Shown: positions 16,943-26,335 of the stretch, in pieces | How the letters are laid out: every line of letters begins with the position of its first letter | Position numbering within the stretch: the first letter of the stretch is position 1 | Origin: Lewinellaceae bacterium | GTDB taxonomy: Bacteria > Bacteroidota > Bacteroidia > Chitinophagales > Saprospiraceae | Assembly: GCA_020636355.1 (NCBI GenBank) | Contig: JACJYB010000007.1 | Location: 186,001 to 250,000 of the forward strand | Direction: 5' to 3' | DNA: 64,000 nt | Notes under the pieces: generated by a model | Told to the model about the DNA's origin: nothing | The model's database searches: none | Seen by the model: only the letters and a program-made list of their open reading frames with translations | Made by a program: the position numbers and the translations under genes

Positions 16943-17329
16943 TTGAAAAGAAAAAGTGCAACCGCTCAACAGCAAGAGAGAACCGAAAGTCTACACCCTC
17001 TGATCATTGACAGCATACAATCCGTAAAAGGAAAAAAGATCCTCAAACTTGATCTACGACAATTAGATGATGCCCAGGTTGACTTTTTCATTCTATGTTC
17101 CGGGGACTCCAATACCCAGGTAAGAGCCATCGCCGATCGTATTGAAAAAAGACTGAGAGAAGAAGCGGGAGAGCGACCGTTGCATGTGGAAGGAACACGT
17201 GAAGGGCACTGGATCCTGTTGGATTACTTCAACACCATTGTTCACGTTTTCCATCCTGAAATCCGGTCCTATTACGACTTAGAGTCTTTATGGAGCGATG
17301 CTAAGTTTGAGCAATTTGAAACTTTGTAG
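16943..17329 (+). CDS. rsfS: Ribosome silencing factor RsfS (Iojap/RsfS family)
   Basis: Binds ribosomal protein L14 and blocks subunit joining under starvation. The core is typical: LKLDLRQLDDAQVDFFILCSGDSN, a substrate-like W-x-LLDYFNTIVHVF and YYDLESLWSDA at the end. No ATG stands at the expected place. In-frame ATGs at 16817 and 16904 would add 42 and 13 residues and lie upstream of, or immediately before, the -7 element TAATTTTG; TTG 16943 gives a 128-residue protein of usual length (about 120-130) and is preferred. ftsH follows 88 bp downstream on the same strand, a common arrangement in Bacteroidota. Confidence 0.88.
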   Translation: MKRKSATAQQQERTESLHPLIIDSIQSVKGKKILKLDLRQLDDAQVDFFILCSGDSNTQVRAIADRIEKRLREEAGERPLHVEGTREGHWILLDYFNTIVHVFHPEIRSYYDLESLWSDAKFEQFETL

Positions 17330-17417
17330 ATAAAAAACCGTTATTTTTCGAAAATCAGCAACGAATAATGGAGAATCCCGTTAATAATCGTAGCTCAAAA
17401 TATAGTGCCTAGTACGC

Positions 17418-19394
17418 ATGGAAGAAAATAATCAAGATAATAATAAGCGGAAAGACAACCGATTCAATTTCAACACGTATTGGTTATACGGGATTATCAT
17501 TGTGATCTTATTGATTTTGAATTTAATCGGATTTTCCGGCAGCAATGAAACCAAATACAACACCCAGGATCTTCACCGGATGATCGAAGCCGGTGATGTT
17601 GAGCGTATCGTAGTGATCAACGAACGATTGGCCAATGTATACCTCAAGCGGAGTAAGATGGACAAATATCCAGATCTTAAAGACCGCTTTAGTACCATCA
17701 AAGGGCCGCAATTTACGATCGAAACCGGGCCCATCGAACTGTTTGCCAAAAGTATTGAGGATCTCAACGCAAAGGGAGGCACTGAAAACCGCGTGCCCAT
17801 CGAATATGAGACCAAACAAGACTGGTTAACCCCGGTACTGGGGTGGATAATACCCATCTTTTTGATTGTGATGATCTGGTTATTCATTATGCGCAGGGTC
17901 AGCGGAGGAAGCGGAGGTGCCGGCGGACAGATCTTCAACATTGGAAAATCCAAAGCCACCATTTTTGACAAGAACACGAAGGTGAATGTCACTTTTGAAG
18001 ATGTTGCCGGCCTGGATGAAGCCAAAGAAGAGGTCATGGAAGTGGTGGATTTCCTGAAAAATCCCAAGAAATATACCGCGCTTGGCGGCAAGATCCCCAA
18101 AGGTGTATTGTTGGTAGGCCCTCCCGGAACGGGTAAAACACTGCTGGCAAAGGCCGTGGCCGGAGAAGCCGGAGTGCCATTTTTCTCTCTTTCCGGTTCA
18201 GACTTTGTCGAAATGTTTGTAGGTGTAGGAGCATCCCGCGTGCGTGACTTATTTAAGCAGGCCCGGGAAAAAGCACCCTGCATTGTATTTATCGATGAGA
18301 TCGACGCCATAGGACGGGCCCGTGGTCGTAATACTTTTCAGGGTGGCAATGATGAGCGTGAAAATACGCTCAATCAGCTGCTGGTAGAAATGGACGGATT
18401 CAGCACCGATAAAGGAGTTATCCTGATGGCGGCAACGAACCGGCCGGATGTATTGGACAATGCCTTGTTGAGACCAGGTCGTTTTGACCGTCAGATTGCC
18501 ATTGACCTACCGGATCTTAAGGGCCGTGAGGCAATTTTTAAGGTGCACCTGAAAAACATCAAAATATCCAATGATGTAGATCCCTACATCCTCTCTGAGA
18601 TGACGCCCGGATTTGCCGGAGCGGATATCATGAATGTGTGTAATGAAGCTGCTTTGATTGCAGCCAGAAGAAATAAAAATGCCGTTGATCTGGACGACTT
18701 TAATGCCGCGCTGGACCGCGTCATCGGAGGTTTGGAAAAGAAAAACAAACTGATATCCCCGGAAGAAAAGGAGATCATCGCCTATCACGAAGCCGGACAC
18801 GCGGTATGCGGCTGGTTTTTGGAACATGCTTCTCCCTTGGTCAAGGTGACTATTGTGCCGCGGGGTATTGGTACGCTGGGTTATGCACAATACTTGCCTA
18901 AAGAAGAATACATCGTTCGTACGGAGCAATTGCTGGATCGTATGTGTATGACTTTTGGCGGCCGGGCTGCGGAGAAGGTGGTCTTCGGAAAAATATCTAC
19001 CGGTGCACAGAGCGATCTGGACCAGGTCACCAAAATGGCCTATAGCATGGTCTCGGTCTATGGTATGGATGAAGAGGTAGGTAACGTTTCTTTCTATAGT
19101 CTGGCCCAGGATCAGTTCCAGAAGCCCTATTCGGATGGCACGGCGAAATTGATTGACGAGCAGGTTCGAGTGTTGGTACAATCGCAATACCGCCGAGCCA
19201 TTGCTTTATTGACGGATAAAAGGGACGAGTTGGAAAAACTGGCCCGCACGCTTCTTGAAAGGGAAGTTATCCTGAAAAGCGATGTAGAAAAACTCATAGG
19301 TCCGCGTCCCTACGAAGAGAAAAAGCCTTATGAAGGCCATGCTGAGGAAACGGCACATGGTGGTAAAGCGGAAGAAGAAGTGACAGCTGGCTAG
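17418..19394 (+). CDS. ftsH: ATP-dependent zinc metalloprotease FtsH
   Basis: 658 residues. Two transmembrane helices (about 18-36 and 137-157) flank an extracytoplasmic domain; a Gly-rich linker follows; then the AAA module with Walker A GPPGTGKT (234-241), Walker B IVFIDEIDAIG and SRH NRPDVLDNALLRPGRFDRQ; and the M41 protease domain with zinc motif HEAGH (457-461). It degrades membrane proteins and selected regulators. The charged, low-complexity tail (EEKKPYEGHAEETAHGGK) is a common lineage-variable end. The stop codon is 2 bp from the stop of the convergent comF gene. Confidence 0.97.
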   Translation: MEENNQDNNKRKDNRFNFNTYWLYGIIIVILLILNLIGFSGSNETKYNTQDLHRMIEAGDVERIVVINERLANVYLKRSKMDKYPDLKDRFSTIKGPQFTIETGPIELFAKSIEDLNAKGGTENRVPIEYETKQDWLTPVLGWIIPIFLIVMIWLFIMRRVSGGSGGAGGQIFNIGKSKATIFDKNTKVNVTFEDVAGLDEAKEEVMEVVDFLKNPKKYTALGGKIPKGVLLVGPPGTGKTLLAKAVAGEAGVPFFSLSGSDFVEMFVGVGASRVRDLFKQAREKAPCIVFIDEIDAIGRARGRNTFQGGNDERENTLNQLLVEMDGFSTDKGVILMAATNRPDVLDNALLRPGRFDRQIAIDLPDLKGREAIFKVHLKNIKISNDVDPYILSEMTPGFAGADIMNVCNEAALIAARRNKNAVDLDDFNAALDRVIGGLEKKNKLISPEEKEIIAYHEAGHAVCGWFLEHASPLVKVTIVPRGIGTLGYAQYLPKEEYIVRTEQLLDRMCMTFGGRAAEKVVFGKISTGAQSDLDQVTKMAYSMVSVYGMDEEVGNVSFYSLAQDQFQKPYSDGTAKLIDEQVRVLVQSQYRRAIALLTDKRDELEKLARTLLEREVILKSDVEKLIGPRPYEEKKPYEGHAEETAHGGKAEEEVTAG

Positions 19395-19396
19395 GC

Positions 19397-20095
19397 TCAG
19401 GTTCCCTGGGCGATCGTTACGGCAGAGACTTTCACATCTGGACAGGTGAGAAGCAGTTTGGCGCATGCCTCAATGGTAGCACCAGTCGTCATCACATCGT
19501 CCACCAACAGGAGATGTTTTCCCATTAGTTCCTTCTGATTTTGCAGTTTGAAAGCGGCGTTAAGCGCTTCCAGGCGATCCAATCGCTTGCGCTTGGTTTG
19601 CGTTCCGGTCCAACGGCGGCGAACAAGGTGTTTTTCACTAACGGGTGCGTTCAGATGGGATGCAAGGCGTTGCGCGATAATCTCCGATTGATTGTATCCT
19701 CTGATAAGGCGTCTCCTCCAGTGTAAAGGAACCGGTATGATGAGATCAACCGGAGGAAAGTGTTTGCAGGCAGACAGGCGTTGTCCCAACCAATCGCCCG
19801 TCATCCGGCCGAGATCCTTTCGTCCATGGTATTTCAAGCGCTGGATAACGTGCTGTCCAATGCCATTTTTCTCATAATACATCAGGGCCATCCCGAAAGT
19901 CAATGGAATTCTTCCAGCAAAATGGTCGGTGAATTCATTTTCAGAAAAATTTTCCTGGCCGGTAAATGGTAACTGGTACAAACAGTGGACACAAAAAGGA
20001 TGCAATTGAGCAGCTGTCCGGCCCCCGCATCCAACACATACCGGCGGGTATAGCAGATGGAGAATCGATTCCTTGAATATACGCAGCCAAAGCAT
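19397..20095 (-). CDS. ComF family protein (amidophosphoribosyltransferase-like)
   Basis: 232 residues with an N-terminal zinc-ribbon-like CVGCGGRTAAQLHPFCVHC (about 18-36) and a type I phosphoribosyltransferase domain carrying the PRPP-binding motif LLLVDDVMTTGATIEA near 195-210; the middle holds the family motif YHGRKDLGRMTGDWLG. ComF proteins take part in uptake of transforming DNA in naturally competent bacteria, but many carriers are not known to be competent, so the role here is uncertain. Convergent with ftsH, and 20 bp downstream of the fucosidase gene on the same strand. Confidence 0.9.
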   Translation of the reverse strand: MLWLRIFKESILHLLYPPVCVGCGGRTAAQLHPFCVHCLYQLPFTGQENFSENEFTDHFAGRIPLTFGMALMYYEKNGIGQHVIQRLKYHGRKDLGRMTGDWLGQRLSACKHFPPVDLIIPVPLHWRRRLIRGYNQSEIIAQRLASHLNAPVSEKHLVRRRWTGTQTKRKRLDRLEALNAAFKLQNQKELMGKHLLLVDDVMTTGATIEACAKLLLTCPDVKVSAVTIAQGT

Positions 20096-20115
20096 AGCGG
20101 GGTAGATTGGATTAG

Positions 20116-22281
20116 TTATTCGACCGTCACTTCATCCAGATAGATCCACGATCCACTGGATTTCTTACATACATTTGGATTGATGAGACGAATGTAAAGA
20201 TAGCGAGCGGTGGTATTAAACACCGAAGTACTGTATTCTTTGCGACCAATCCCAGGCGTATTGGATACAGGCGCCAGTTTTTTAAATCCCTGATAATCCC
20301 AGCCGTTATTGGATACTTCGAGTCGTACTTCCTGAGGGGCATTAGCGCAGATTTCTTCGTTCTGTAGAAATCCGATTCGTACTTTTTTGATTTTCACCGG
20401 TTTTCCAAAATCGATGACCAGTTCAGCATCTTTCGTTTTAAATCCGACCCACTGCGGATCTGAATCGGTGTCGCCGGAGGCGGTGATGCCATCGGTAATC
20501 AGTGCCAGGCCGTCGCCCTGGGTTACCCGGTCCGGCGGACTGTCCCATTGGACCTGAGAGAAAAATTGATCCTCCCGGATATTAAATGTAGCGGTTTCAC
20601 TGGGCCATATTCCAGGAGCAAATGCTTTTACGGCAAGCTTCCCGCCATCGCGGACAATGAAAGGCCTCTTGTAGGCTTTTGACTGCGTCGTAGGTTCTGT
20701 GCCATCCAGGGTATAGAAGAGCTGCCCGCGCTCATCCGTACAGGACAGGGTAACTCGTGAAGGTCCATTATCGCGATCACGGGTAACCTGAATGGTTGGC
20801 TTGGGCAGGAAGCCCTGGATGTTTTCGATCTTGAGCACATAAATGCCTTGCGGATTAAGCACCTGAGGGAGTATAATCGGGACATTCACCAACAAAACAG
20901 AATCCCGCTGCGAATAAGACAATTCCTGTCCGGTTTCCAGTAACGTAACCCGCGTGGAATCAGTGGGTATGACCTGGTTAAGATTCCAATAATTTTTCGG
21001 CCATTCGGGGGTAATGGCATAAAGGGTATTGCCATTAGAAGTAAAGAGGAAAACCTTTTTCCGATACCGTTCATTTTCTGGGAAAACCTCTTTAAGAATG
21101 TAGTCACTGCTCAGGTAGCGCTGGTCGGACTGAGGTGCTGTGATGCCTGAAGTCCATTGTGCTGTTCTGCGCCATGGACGTGTCCCGTATATGGATTCTC
21201 CGTTCAGCTTTAGCCAGGCACCGAGGCCTTGGAGGCGATCTTGCATGATGACCGGAATTTTTCCGTCAGCACGGGGACCTATATCAAGCAGCAAATTGCC
21301 GCCTTTGGAAACGATGTCGGACAGCAATAAGATTAAATTTTGTGTGGTGGCGTAATCCTCCAAATCCTCATTGCTGTTGTATCCAAAAGAAATCCCGATC
21401 CCCCGGCATTCCTCCCAGGGATGATCGGTATGCATTCCGGATTCGTATTCGGACGTAAAATAACCGCCATGGTGTTGACGGGTTCCTTTTCCCCAGCGGT
21501 CATTTACAACTACCTTGTCTTTTACCGGGGATTCATTGTACAGCCAAGCCAACATTTCCGGAGTTTTCCAGGTTTCGGGGGTCTGTTCCCAGTCTCCATC
21601 ACCCCACAGGATGTCGGGTTCATAATGGTTGACCAGATCTTTGAGCTGCGGTAATAAGTGCTCATCCACATATTTGGTCACATTACCCGCTTTGTACCAA
21701 GGGTGAAACCACTCATAGAGCGAATAGTGGATGCCAAATTTCAGACTGCTTTCCTTCGTGGCATCTCTTAAGGCGCCTAATAGATCCCTTTGTGGGCCTA
21801 CCTCCTGACTGTTCCAGGGGAACCCCCGGTCATTAGCCTGTTCATTTGGCCACAAGGTATATCCGTCGTGGTGTTTGGAGGTAACTACCAGGTATTTGGC
21901 CCCGGCTTCTTCAAAGAGCTTAATCCAATCTTGCGGATGAAAATTTTCCGCTTTGAACTGGGCGGCCAGATCATAATAGGTTTTGTTGCCGTATTTCTGG
22001 CGGTGGTATTTATAAATCTCGTCGCCCTGATACTGGCCATTACCATAAAGGGTTTTTGTCTCCAGCCAGTATTGATACCATTCAGCATATACTCCTTTTG
22101 GCGCCCAGGCAGGTACTGAATAAGGGCCCCAATGGATAAAAATGCCCAGTTTGGCATCCTCAAACCAGGATGGGACAGGGCGCTGATCCAGCGATGACCA
22201 TTCCGGTTTGTAGGTGGTTTGGGCGCTTGAATAGGATATCAGAAAGAGGCCTGTAACTAGAAGGCTGAATGAAAATTTCAT
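20116..22281 (-). CDS. Secreted alpha-L-fucosidase, glycoside hydrolase family 29
   Basis: About 721 residues. A signal peptide (MKFSFSLLVTGLFLISYSSA) is followed by the GH29 barrel (about 25-360) with GIFIHWGPYSVPAWAP, SKHHDGYTLWP and the nucleophile region PDILWGDGDWEQ, then the C-terminal beta domain, a chitobiase C-terminal-like segment (QLFYTLDGTEPTTQSKAY, about 535-570) and an F5/8 type C (discoidin-like) carbohydrate-binding domain (about 600-721). It removes terminal fucose from glycans outside the cytoplasm. ATG 22281 is chosen over a GTG three codons upstream. No SusCD pair or other polysaccharide-utilisation gene adjoins it, so it stands alone. Confidence 0.93.
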   Translation of the reverse strand: MKFSFSLLVTGLFLISYSSAQTTYKPEWSSLDQRPVPSWFEDAKLGIFIHWGPYSVPAWAPKGVYAEWYQYWLETKTLYGNGQYQGDEIYKYHRQKYGNKTYYDLAAQFKAENFHPQDWIKLFEEAGAKYLVVTSKHHDGYTLWPNEQANDRGFPWNSQEVGPQRDLLGALRDATKESSLKFGIHYSLYEWFHPWYKAGNVTKYVDEHLLPQLKDLVNHYEPDILWGDGDWEQTPETWKTPEMLAWLYNESPVKDKVVVNDRWGKGTRQHHGGYFTSEYESGMHTDHPWEECRGIGISFGYNSNEDLEDYATTQNLILLLSDIVSKGGNLLLDIGPRADGKIPVIMQDRLQGLGAWLKLNGESIYGTRPWRRTAQWTSGITAPQSDQRYLSSDYILKEVFPENERYRKKVFLFTSNGNTLYAITPEWPKNYWNLNQVIPTDSTRVTLLETGQELSYSQRDSVLLVNVPIILPQVLNPQGIYVLKIENIQGFLPKPTIQVTRDRDNGPSRVTLSCTDERGQLFYTLDGTEPTTQSKAYKRPFIVRDGGKLAVKAFAPGIWPSETATFNIREDQFFSQVQWDSPPDRVTQGDGLALITDGITASGDTDSDPQWVGFKTKDAELVIDFGKPVKIKKVRIGFLQNEEICANAPQEVRLEVSNNGWDYQGFKKLAPVSNTPGIGRKEYSTSVFNTTARYLYIRLINPNVCKKSSGSWIYLDEVTVE

Positions 22282-22297
22282 ATAAATCACTTCCGTG

Positions 22298-22329
22298 CAA
22301 AATTATCAATTACTTGAGGAGATAACCAA
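22298..22329 (-). promoter_or_regulatory. Promoter of the GH29 fucosidase gene
   Basis: On the minus strand TTG (22329-22327), 21 nt, then TAATTTTG (22305-22298). The -7 box is perfect and the spacing is one base longer than usual. The start site would fall about 10 nt upstream of the ATG. Confidence 0.55.
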
Positions 22330-22445
22330 TTCATCTTTCATATGTCTTCCCGGGACTAAGAGCGGCATAACCTAATGAACGGTTTTTGCCGGCCGGATTG
22401 TGTGTTCCCCGGGTAGTTCGGATGGCCTTTAATCAAACAAATGTT

Positions 22446-22453
22446 TACTTTTG
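22446..22453 (+). promoter_or_regulatory. -7 promoter element of pheS-hisS-gatA (TACTTTTG)
   Basis: A perfect TAnnTTTG 23 nt upstream of the pheS ATG; a matching -33 TTTG is not apparent. It would drive the three-gene translation operon. Confidence 0.5.
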
Positions 22454-22476
22454 TGGGCTAATATCCTGTAAGATTT

Positions 22477-23502
22477 ATGAATTTGATCGATGAAGTAAAC
22501 GCATTGATTCAGGAAGCTGGAGAGGCCGATATCATGAATGCGGAGGCGCTGGAAGAATATCGTAAACGTTTCCTTGGCACCAAAAATATCCTGAAAGGGT
22601 ACTTTGCCAAGATGAAAGATGTAGAGCCGGAAAACCGAAAGGCTTTCGGCCAGTTGCTCAATGAAGTAAAAAATCAGGCGGAAACCCGATATTCGGAAGT
22701 ACAGACACTGATTCGACAGGCTACCCGTGTTCAGCATCAGCTTGACTTGACCGCACCTGCTACGCCGATAGCCGCCGGAGCGCGCCACCCGATTTCCTTG
22801 ATCCTGAATCGCATCGTTGACATCTTTGCCAGAATTGGTTTCATTGTGGTGGAAGACCGGGAGATTGAGGATGACTGGCACAATTTCACCGCCATGAATA
22901 CGCCAGACGACCATCCGGCGCGGGATATGCAGGACACATTTTACCTTAAAGACAGCAGTACTTATCTGTTGCGCACCCATACCTCATCGGTCCAGGCCCG
23001 GGTTATGACACAACGTAAACCACCGATCCGGATTATAGCTCCTGGCCGGGTGTATCGCAATGAGACCATTTCCGCCCGCTCGCACTGTCAGTTTCATCAG
23101 GTCGAAGGGCTTTACGTCGATAAAGGGGTTTCCTTCAGGGATATGAAACAAACCTTGTATTATTTTGCCCGGGAGCTCTATGGACCGGAAACCAGAATCC
23201 GGTTGAGACCATCCTACTTTCCATTCACTGAACCCAGTGCGGAAATGGATGTTTACTGGGGATTGAAAGATGAGACCGATTACCGGATTACCAAGGGAAC
23301 CGGGTGGTTGGAAATATTGGGTTGTGGAATGGTCGATCCCGCAGTCCTGGAAAATTGTGGTATTGATCCCAATGTTTATTCGGGCTTTGCATTCGGTATG
23401 GGTATCGAAAGGCAGGGGATGCAAAAATACCGGATCAATGATATCCGCCAATATTTTGAAAATGACATGCGCTTCCTGGCGCATTTTGGATCAGCATTCT
23501 AA
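22477..23502 (+). CDS. pheS: Phenylalanine--tRNA ligase subunit alpha
   Basis: 341 residues, the usual length. An N-terminal coiled-coil arm that contacts tRNA (about 1-85) precedes the class II catalytic core: motif 2 APGRVYRNETISARSHCQFHQVEG, and motif 3 ending FAFGMGIERQGMQKY. It charges tRNA-Phe as an (alpha-beta)2 tetramer; the beta-subunit gene pheT is not in the window, so the two are separated in this genome or pheT lies elsewhere. hisS follows after 3 bp and gatA 2 bp after that, forming a tight translation operon. Confidence 0.97.
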   Translation: MNLIDEVNALIQEAGEADIMNAEALEEYRKRFLGTKNILKGYFAKMKDVEPENRKAFGQLLNEVKNQAETRYSEVQTLIRQATRVQHQLDLTAPATPIAAGARHPISLILNRIVDIFARIGFIVVEDREIEDDWHNFTAMNTPDDHPARDMQDTFYLKDSSTYLLRTHTSSVQARVMTQRKPPIRIIAPGRVYRNETISARSHCQFHQVEGLYVDKGVSFRDMKQTLYYFARELYGPETRIRLRPSYFPFTEPSAEMDVYWGLKDETDYRITKGTGWLEILGCGMVDPAVLENCGIDPNVYSGFAFGMGIERQGMQKYRINDIRQYFENDMRFLAHFGSAF

Positions 23503-23505
23503 ATT

Positions 23506-24849
23506 ATGAAGGTCAGTTTGCCGAAAGGCACCCGCGACTTCCTTCCGGCACAAGCCCGGAAAAGGAAATATTTGTTTTCTCAAATTGAACAGGTCTTCCA
23601 GTATTTTGGGTATGTACCTATTGAGACCCCAGTCCTGGAAAATCTATCGACCCTCATGGGAAAATATGGTGAGGAAGGCGATAATCTTTTGTTTAAGGTG
23701 CTCAATAATGGAGATTTTTTGGCCAAAGCGGATGCACAAGCTTTGACCGACCGTGACTCCAGCCGGGTGGTATCGGATATCGCTAAACGCGGTCTGCGCT
23801 ACGATCTGACTGTACCTTTTGCCCGCTTTGTGGTGATGCATCAGCATGAGCTCTATTTTCCGTTTAAAAGATACCAGATCCAGCCGGTGTGGCGTGCCGA
23901 TCGCCCTCAGCGGGGACGTTATCAGGAATTTTACCAGTGTGATGTCGATGTGGTCGGATCGGAATCGCTGATGTATGAGGCTGAGTTGATCCAGATTTAC
24001 GATACGGTGTTTCACAAGCTGGGCATTCCGGTTGAGATCCGGGTGAATAACCGCAAGATTCTGGCCGGAATTGTAGAATCCGCCGGTGTCCCGGACAAAC
24101 TAACCGAGATGACCGTGGCTATTGACAAGCTGGATAAAATTGGAGTCAATGGTGTACTGGAAGAAATGGTCCGGAAGGGTATCCCGGAAGGCAATGCCCT
24201 GCACATCCTGAATACCATCCAGTTGGACTGGGATGAATTGGTAAATACCTTAACCCAAACCATTTCAGGTGCAAAAGGCGTCGCCGAACTGGAACAGGTT
24301 TGGGAATACCTGGAAGGAATTTCCCCGAACAATCATTTGTCGAAAGACATTCGCCTGGCACGCGGACTGAACTATTATACCGGATGCATTTTTGAAATTG
24401 CCCTGGCCACCGATCAGGTCCAGATGGGCAGCCTGGGTGGTGGTGGCCGTTATGCCGAACTCACCGGTGTCTTTGGATTGGACAATATGCCCGGGGTGGG
24501 AATCAGCTTTGGGGCGGAAAGGATCTACGATGTAATGGATGAACTCCAGTTGTGGCCGAAGGATCTGGATCGCCAATTGGACCTCTTGGTTTTGGCTATG
24601 GATGACGTATGTCACCGTGCAGGTTTTAAATTGGTGAGTGATTTGCGTCTGGCCCACCTGAGGGCTGACTTATATCCGCAGCCGGATAAGTTCAAGAAGC
24701 AGATGAAATATGCCGATACACTGGGTGTGCCCTGGGTAGCGATCATCGGCCCCGAGGAGCTTCAGGAGCAAGAAGTGACGTTAAAAAACATGAGCACCGG
24801 AGAACAAAGCCGGGTCTCTATCCGTGAAGTGGCCGCCAAAATTCAGTAA
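23506..24849 (+). CDS. hisS: Histidine--tRNA ligase
   Basis: 447 residues. Class II synthetase with motif 1 near the N-terminus (LPKGTRDFLPAQARKR), motif 2 PVWRADRPQRGRYQEFYQCDVD, the histidine-specific ARGLNYYTGCIFEI and motif 3 GVGISFGAERIYDV; a C-terminal anticodon-binding domain (about 355-447) includes DLYPQPDKFKKQMKYAD. It starts 3 bp after pheS and ends 2 bp before gatA, so the three genes are co-transcribed and probably translationally linked. Confidence 0.97.
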   Translation: MKVSLPKGTRDFLPAQARKRKYLFSQIEQVFQYFGYVPIETPVLENLSTLMGKYGEEGDNLLFKVLNNGDFLAKADAQALTDRDSSRVVSDIAKRGLRYDLTVPFARFVVMHQHELYFPFKRYQIQPVWRADRPQRGRYQEFYQCDVDVVGSESLMYEAELIQIYDTVFHKLGIPVEIRVNNRKILAGIVESAGVPDKLTEMTVAIDKLDKIGVNGVLEEMVRKGIPEGNALHILNTIQLDWDELVNTLTQTISGAKGVAELEQVWEYLEGISPNNHLSKDIRLARGLNYYTGCIFEIALATDQVQMGSLGGGGRYAELTGVFGLDNMPGVGISFGAERIYDVMDELQLWPKDLDRQLDLLVLAMDDVCHRAGFKLVSDLRLAHLRADLYPQPDKFKKQMKYADTLGVPWVAIIGPEELQEQEVTLKNMSTGEQSRVSIREVAAKIQ

Positions 24850-24851
24850 TC

Positions 24852-26261
24852 ATGGAGCTTTTATCCATACAGGATACGCATACAGCTTTCCAAAAAGGGA
24901 CGATCACCTGTACGGAATTAGTCCAATATTGCCTGCAAAACATCGAAGCTACCGGATCGTTTAATCTTTACGTTGAAGTTGCTGCCGAAACGGCCAAAGC
25001 ACAAGCCGCAGCCTTGGACGAAAAGCGCCGGAAAGGCGATGGATATGGTCGACTTGCCGGTGTTGTCTTCAGCATCAAGGATGTGTTGTGCTGGGAAGGT
25101 CACCCAACAACCGCTTCGTCAAAAATCCTGCAGGGATACATTGCCCCCTACACGGCTACAGTTGTTCAGCGTTTGCTGGATGAAGATGCGATACTGATTG
25201 GCCGGGTACACTGCGATGAATTTGCCATGGGGAGCAGCAATGAAAATTCATGTTACGGCCCTGCATTAAATCCTATTGATCCTGCGTATGTGCCGGGAGG
25301 TTCTTCCGGAGCTTCTGCCAGTGCAGTGGCTTTACAGACCTGTCATTTTTCGATAGGGTCCGATACAGGTGGATCGGTCCGGCAGCCGGCTGCATTTTGT
25401 GGGGTAAATGGATATAAGCCGACCTATGGCCGGCATTCCCGCTATGGTTTAATTGCTTATGCATCTTCATTTGATCAGGTCGGTTACCTGGTCCGTGATG
25501 TCGCTGATCTTCCCGTGCTATTTGAAATCAGCGCGGGAATAGATGATCGGGACGCTACTTCGGTTGATGCTCCATATCACTGGGACCCGCAGTCGGGAGG
25601 TGCCGCGAAACGTATTGCCTATCTGGAGGTTCCTCCTGGTCTAATGGACCCCGAAATAGAGAATGCCTACCAAGAGGTCATTAACACCATGAAGGAGGCG
25701 GGAATGGATTTGCAGGGATGGTCCTTGTCCCTGGAGTCATTTCTTGTTCCTACTTACTACATTCTGACGACTGCCGAGGCATCATCGAATCTTAGCCGGT
25801 ACGACGGCATACGATATGGACTGCGAGCGGCTGGAAATGATGTCGAGACCATCGTAGCCAATACCCGCACCAAAGGTTTTGGCAAGGAAGTGAAGAGAAG
25901 GCTGATGATGGGCACCTATGTGCTTAGCTCCGGTTATTACGATGCCTATTACCGGAAAGCTCAGAAAGTCAGGGGTATGATAATCCGGGAAATGGACCTT
26001 TTATTTCAGCAGGCTGAGGCATTAATCCTGCCGGTTTCTCCGGTTATGCCCTGGCAGGTTGGTGCCAAACTGGATGACCCGGTAGCGGTCTATTATGCCG
26101 ACATTTTCACCGTACTAGCTAATCTTACCGGCCAGCCCGGTTTGAGTCTTGCCTTGCCCGGATCCAAAGGCCTTTTTCCAAACTCCATTCAAATAATTGG
26201 TCCAAGATTTGCAGATGATCTGCTGTTTAAGACGGGACTGAATATTGCACAATTGTTTTGA
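24852..26261 (+). CDS. gatA: Glutamyl/aspartyl-tRNA amidotransferase subunit A (GatA)
   Basis: 469 residues of the amidase-signature family. The Ser-cisSer-Lys triad is visible: Lys in VVFSIKDVL (about 75), then GGSSGASASAVA (about 150) and SIGSDTGGSVRQPAAFCG with the nucleophile serine. NYYVLS-type tRNA-GatCAB features occur (YASSFDQVGYL, RYDGIRYG). It releases ammonia from glutamine for conversion of mischarged Glu-tRNA-Gln or Asp-tRNA-Asn. The position after pheS and hisS supports this over a generic amidase. gatB and gatC are not in the window. Confidence 0.9.
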   Translation: MELLSIQDTHTAFQKGTITCTELVQYCLQNIEATGSFNLYVEVAAETAKAQAAALDEKRRKGDGYGRLAGVVFSIKDVLCWEGHPTTASSKILQGYIAPYTATVVQRLLDEDAILIGRVHCDEFAMGSSNENSCYGPALNPIDPAYVPGGSSGASASAVALQTCHFSIGSDTGGSVRQPAAFCGVNGYKPTYGRHSRYGLIAYASSFDQVGYLVRDVADLPVLFEISAGIDDRDATSVDAPYHWDPQSGGAAKRIAYLEVPPGLMDPEIENAYQEVINTMKEAGMDLQGWSLSLESFLVPTYYILTTAEASSNLSRYDGIRYGLRAAGNDVETIVANTRTKGFGKEVKRRLMMGTYVLSSGYYDAYYRKAQKVRGMIIREMDLLFQQAEALILPVSPVMPWQVGAKLDDPVAVYYADIFTVLANLTGQPGLSLALPGSKGLFPNSIQIIGPRFADDLLFKTGLNIAQLF

Positions 26262-26287
26262 AGGCAAAACGTTAAATGTGGTAATTA

Positions 26288-26319
26288 TTTGAATTAGTGG
26301 AATAGTGAACGTACCTTTG
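26288..26319 (+). promoter_or_regulatory. Promoter of the lytic transglycosylase gene
   Basis: TTTG (26288-26291), 20 nt, TACCTTTG (26312-26319): a full match to the Bacteroidota consensus. It predicts a leader of about 105 nt before the ATG at 26434, which contains a perfect palindrome. Confidence 0.75.
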
Positions 26320-26335
26320 CTGTTCGTTTCCGTTG

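Noticed and set aside
17573..18310. A 245-codon minus-strand open frame over ftsH
   Set aside because: Antisense to the conserved AAA domain, which explains the lack of stops; product is low-complexity and resembles nothing.
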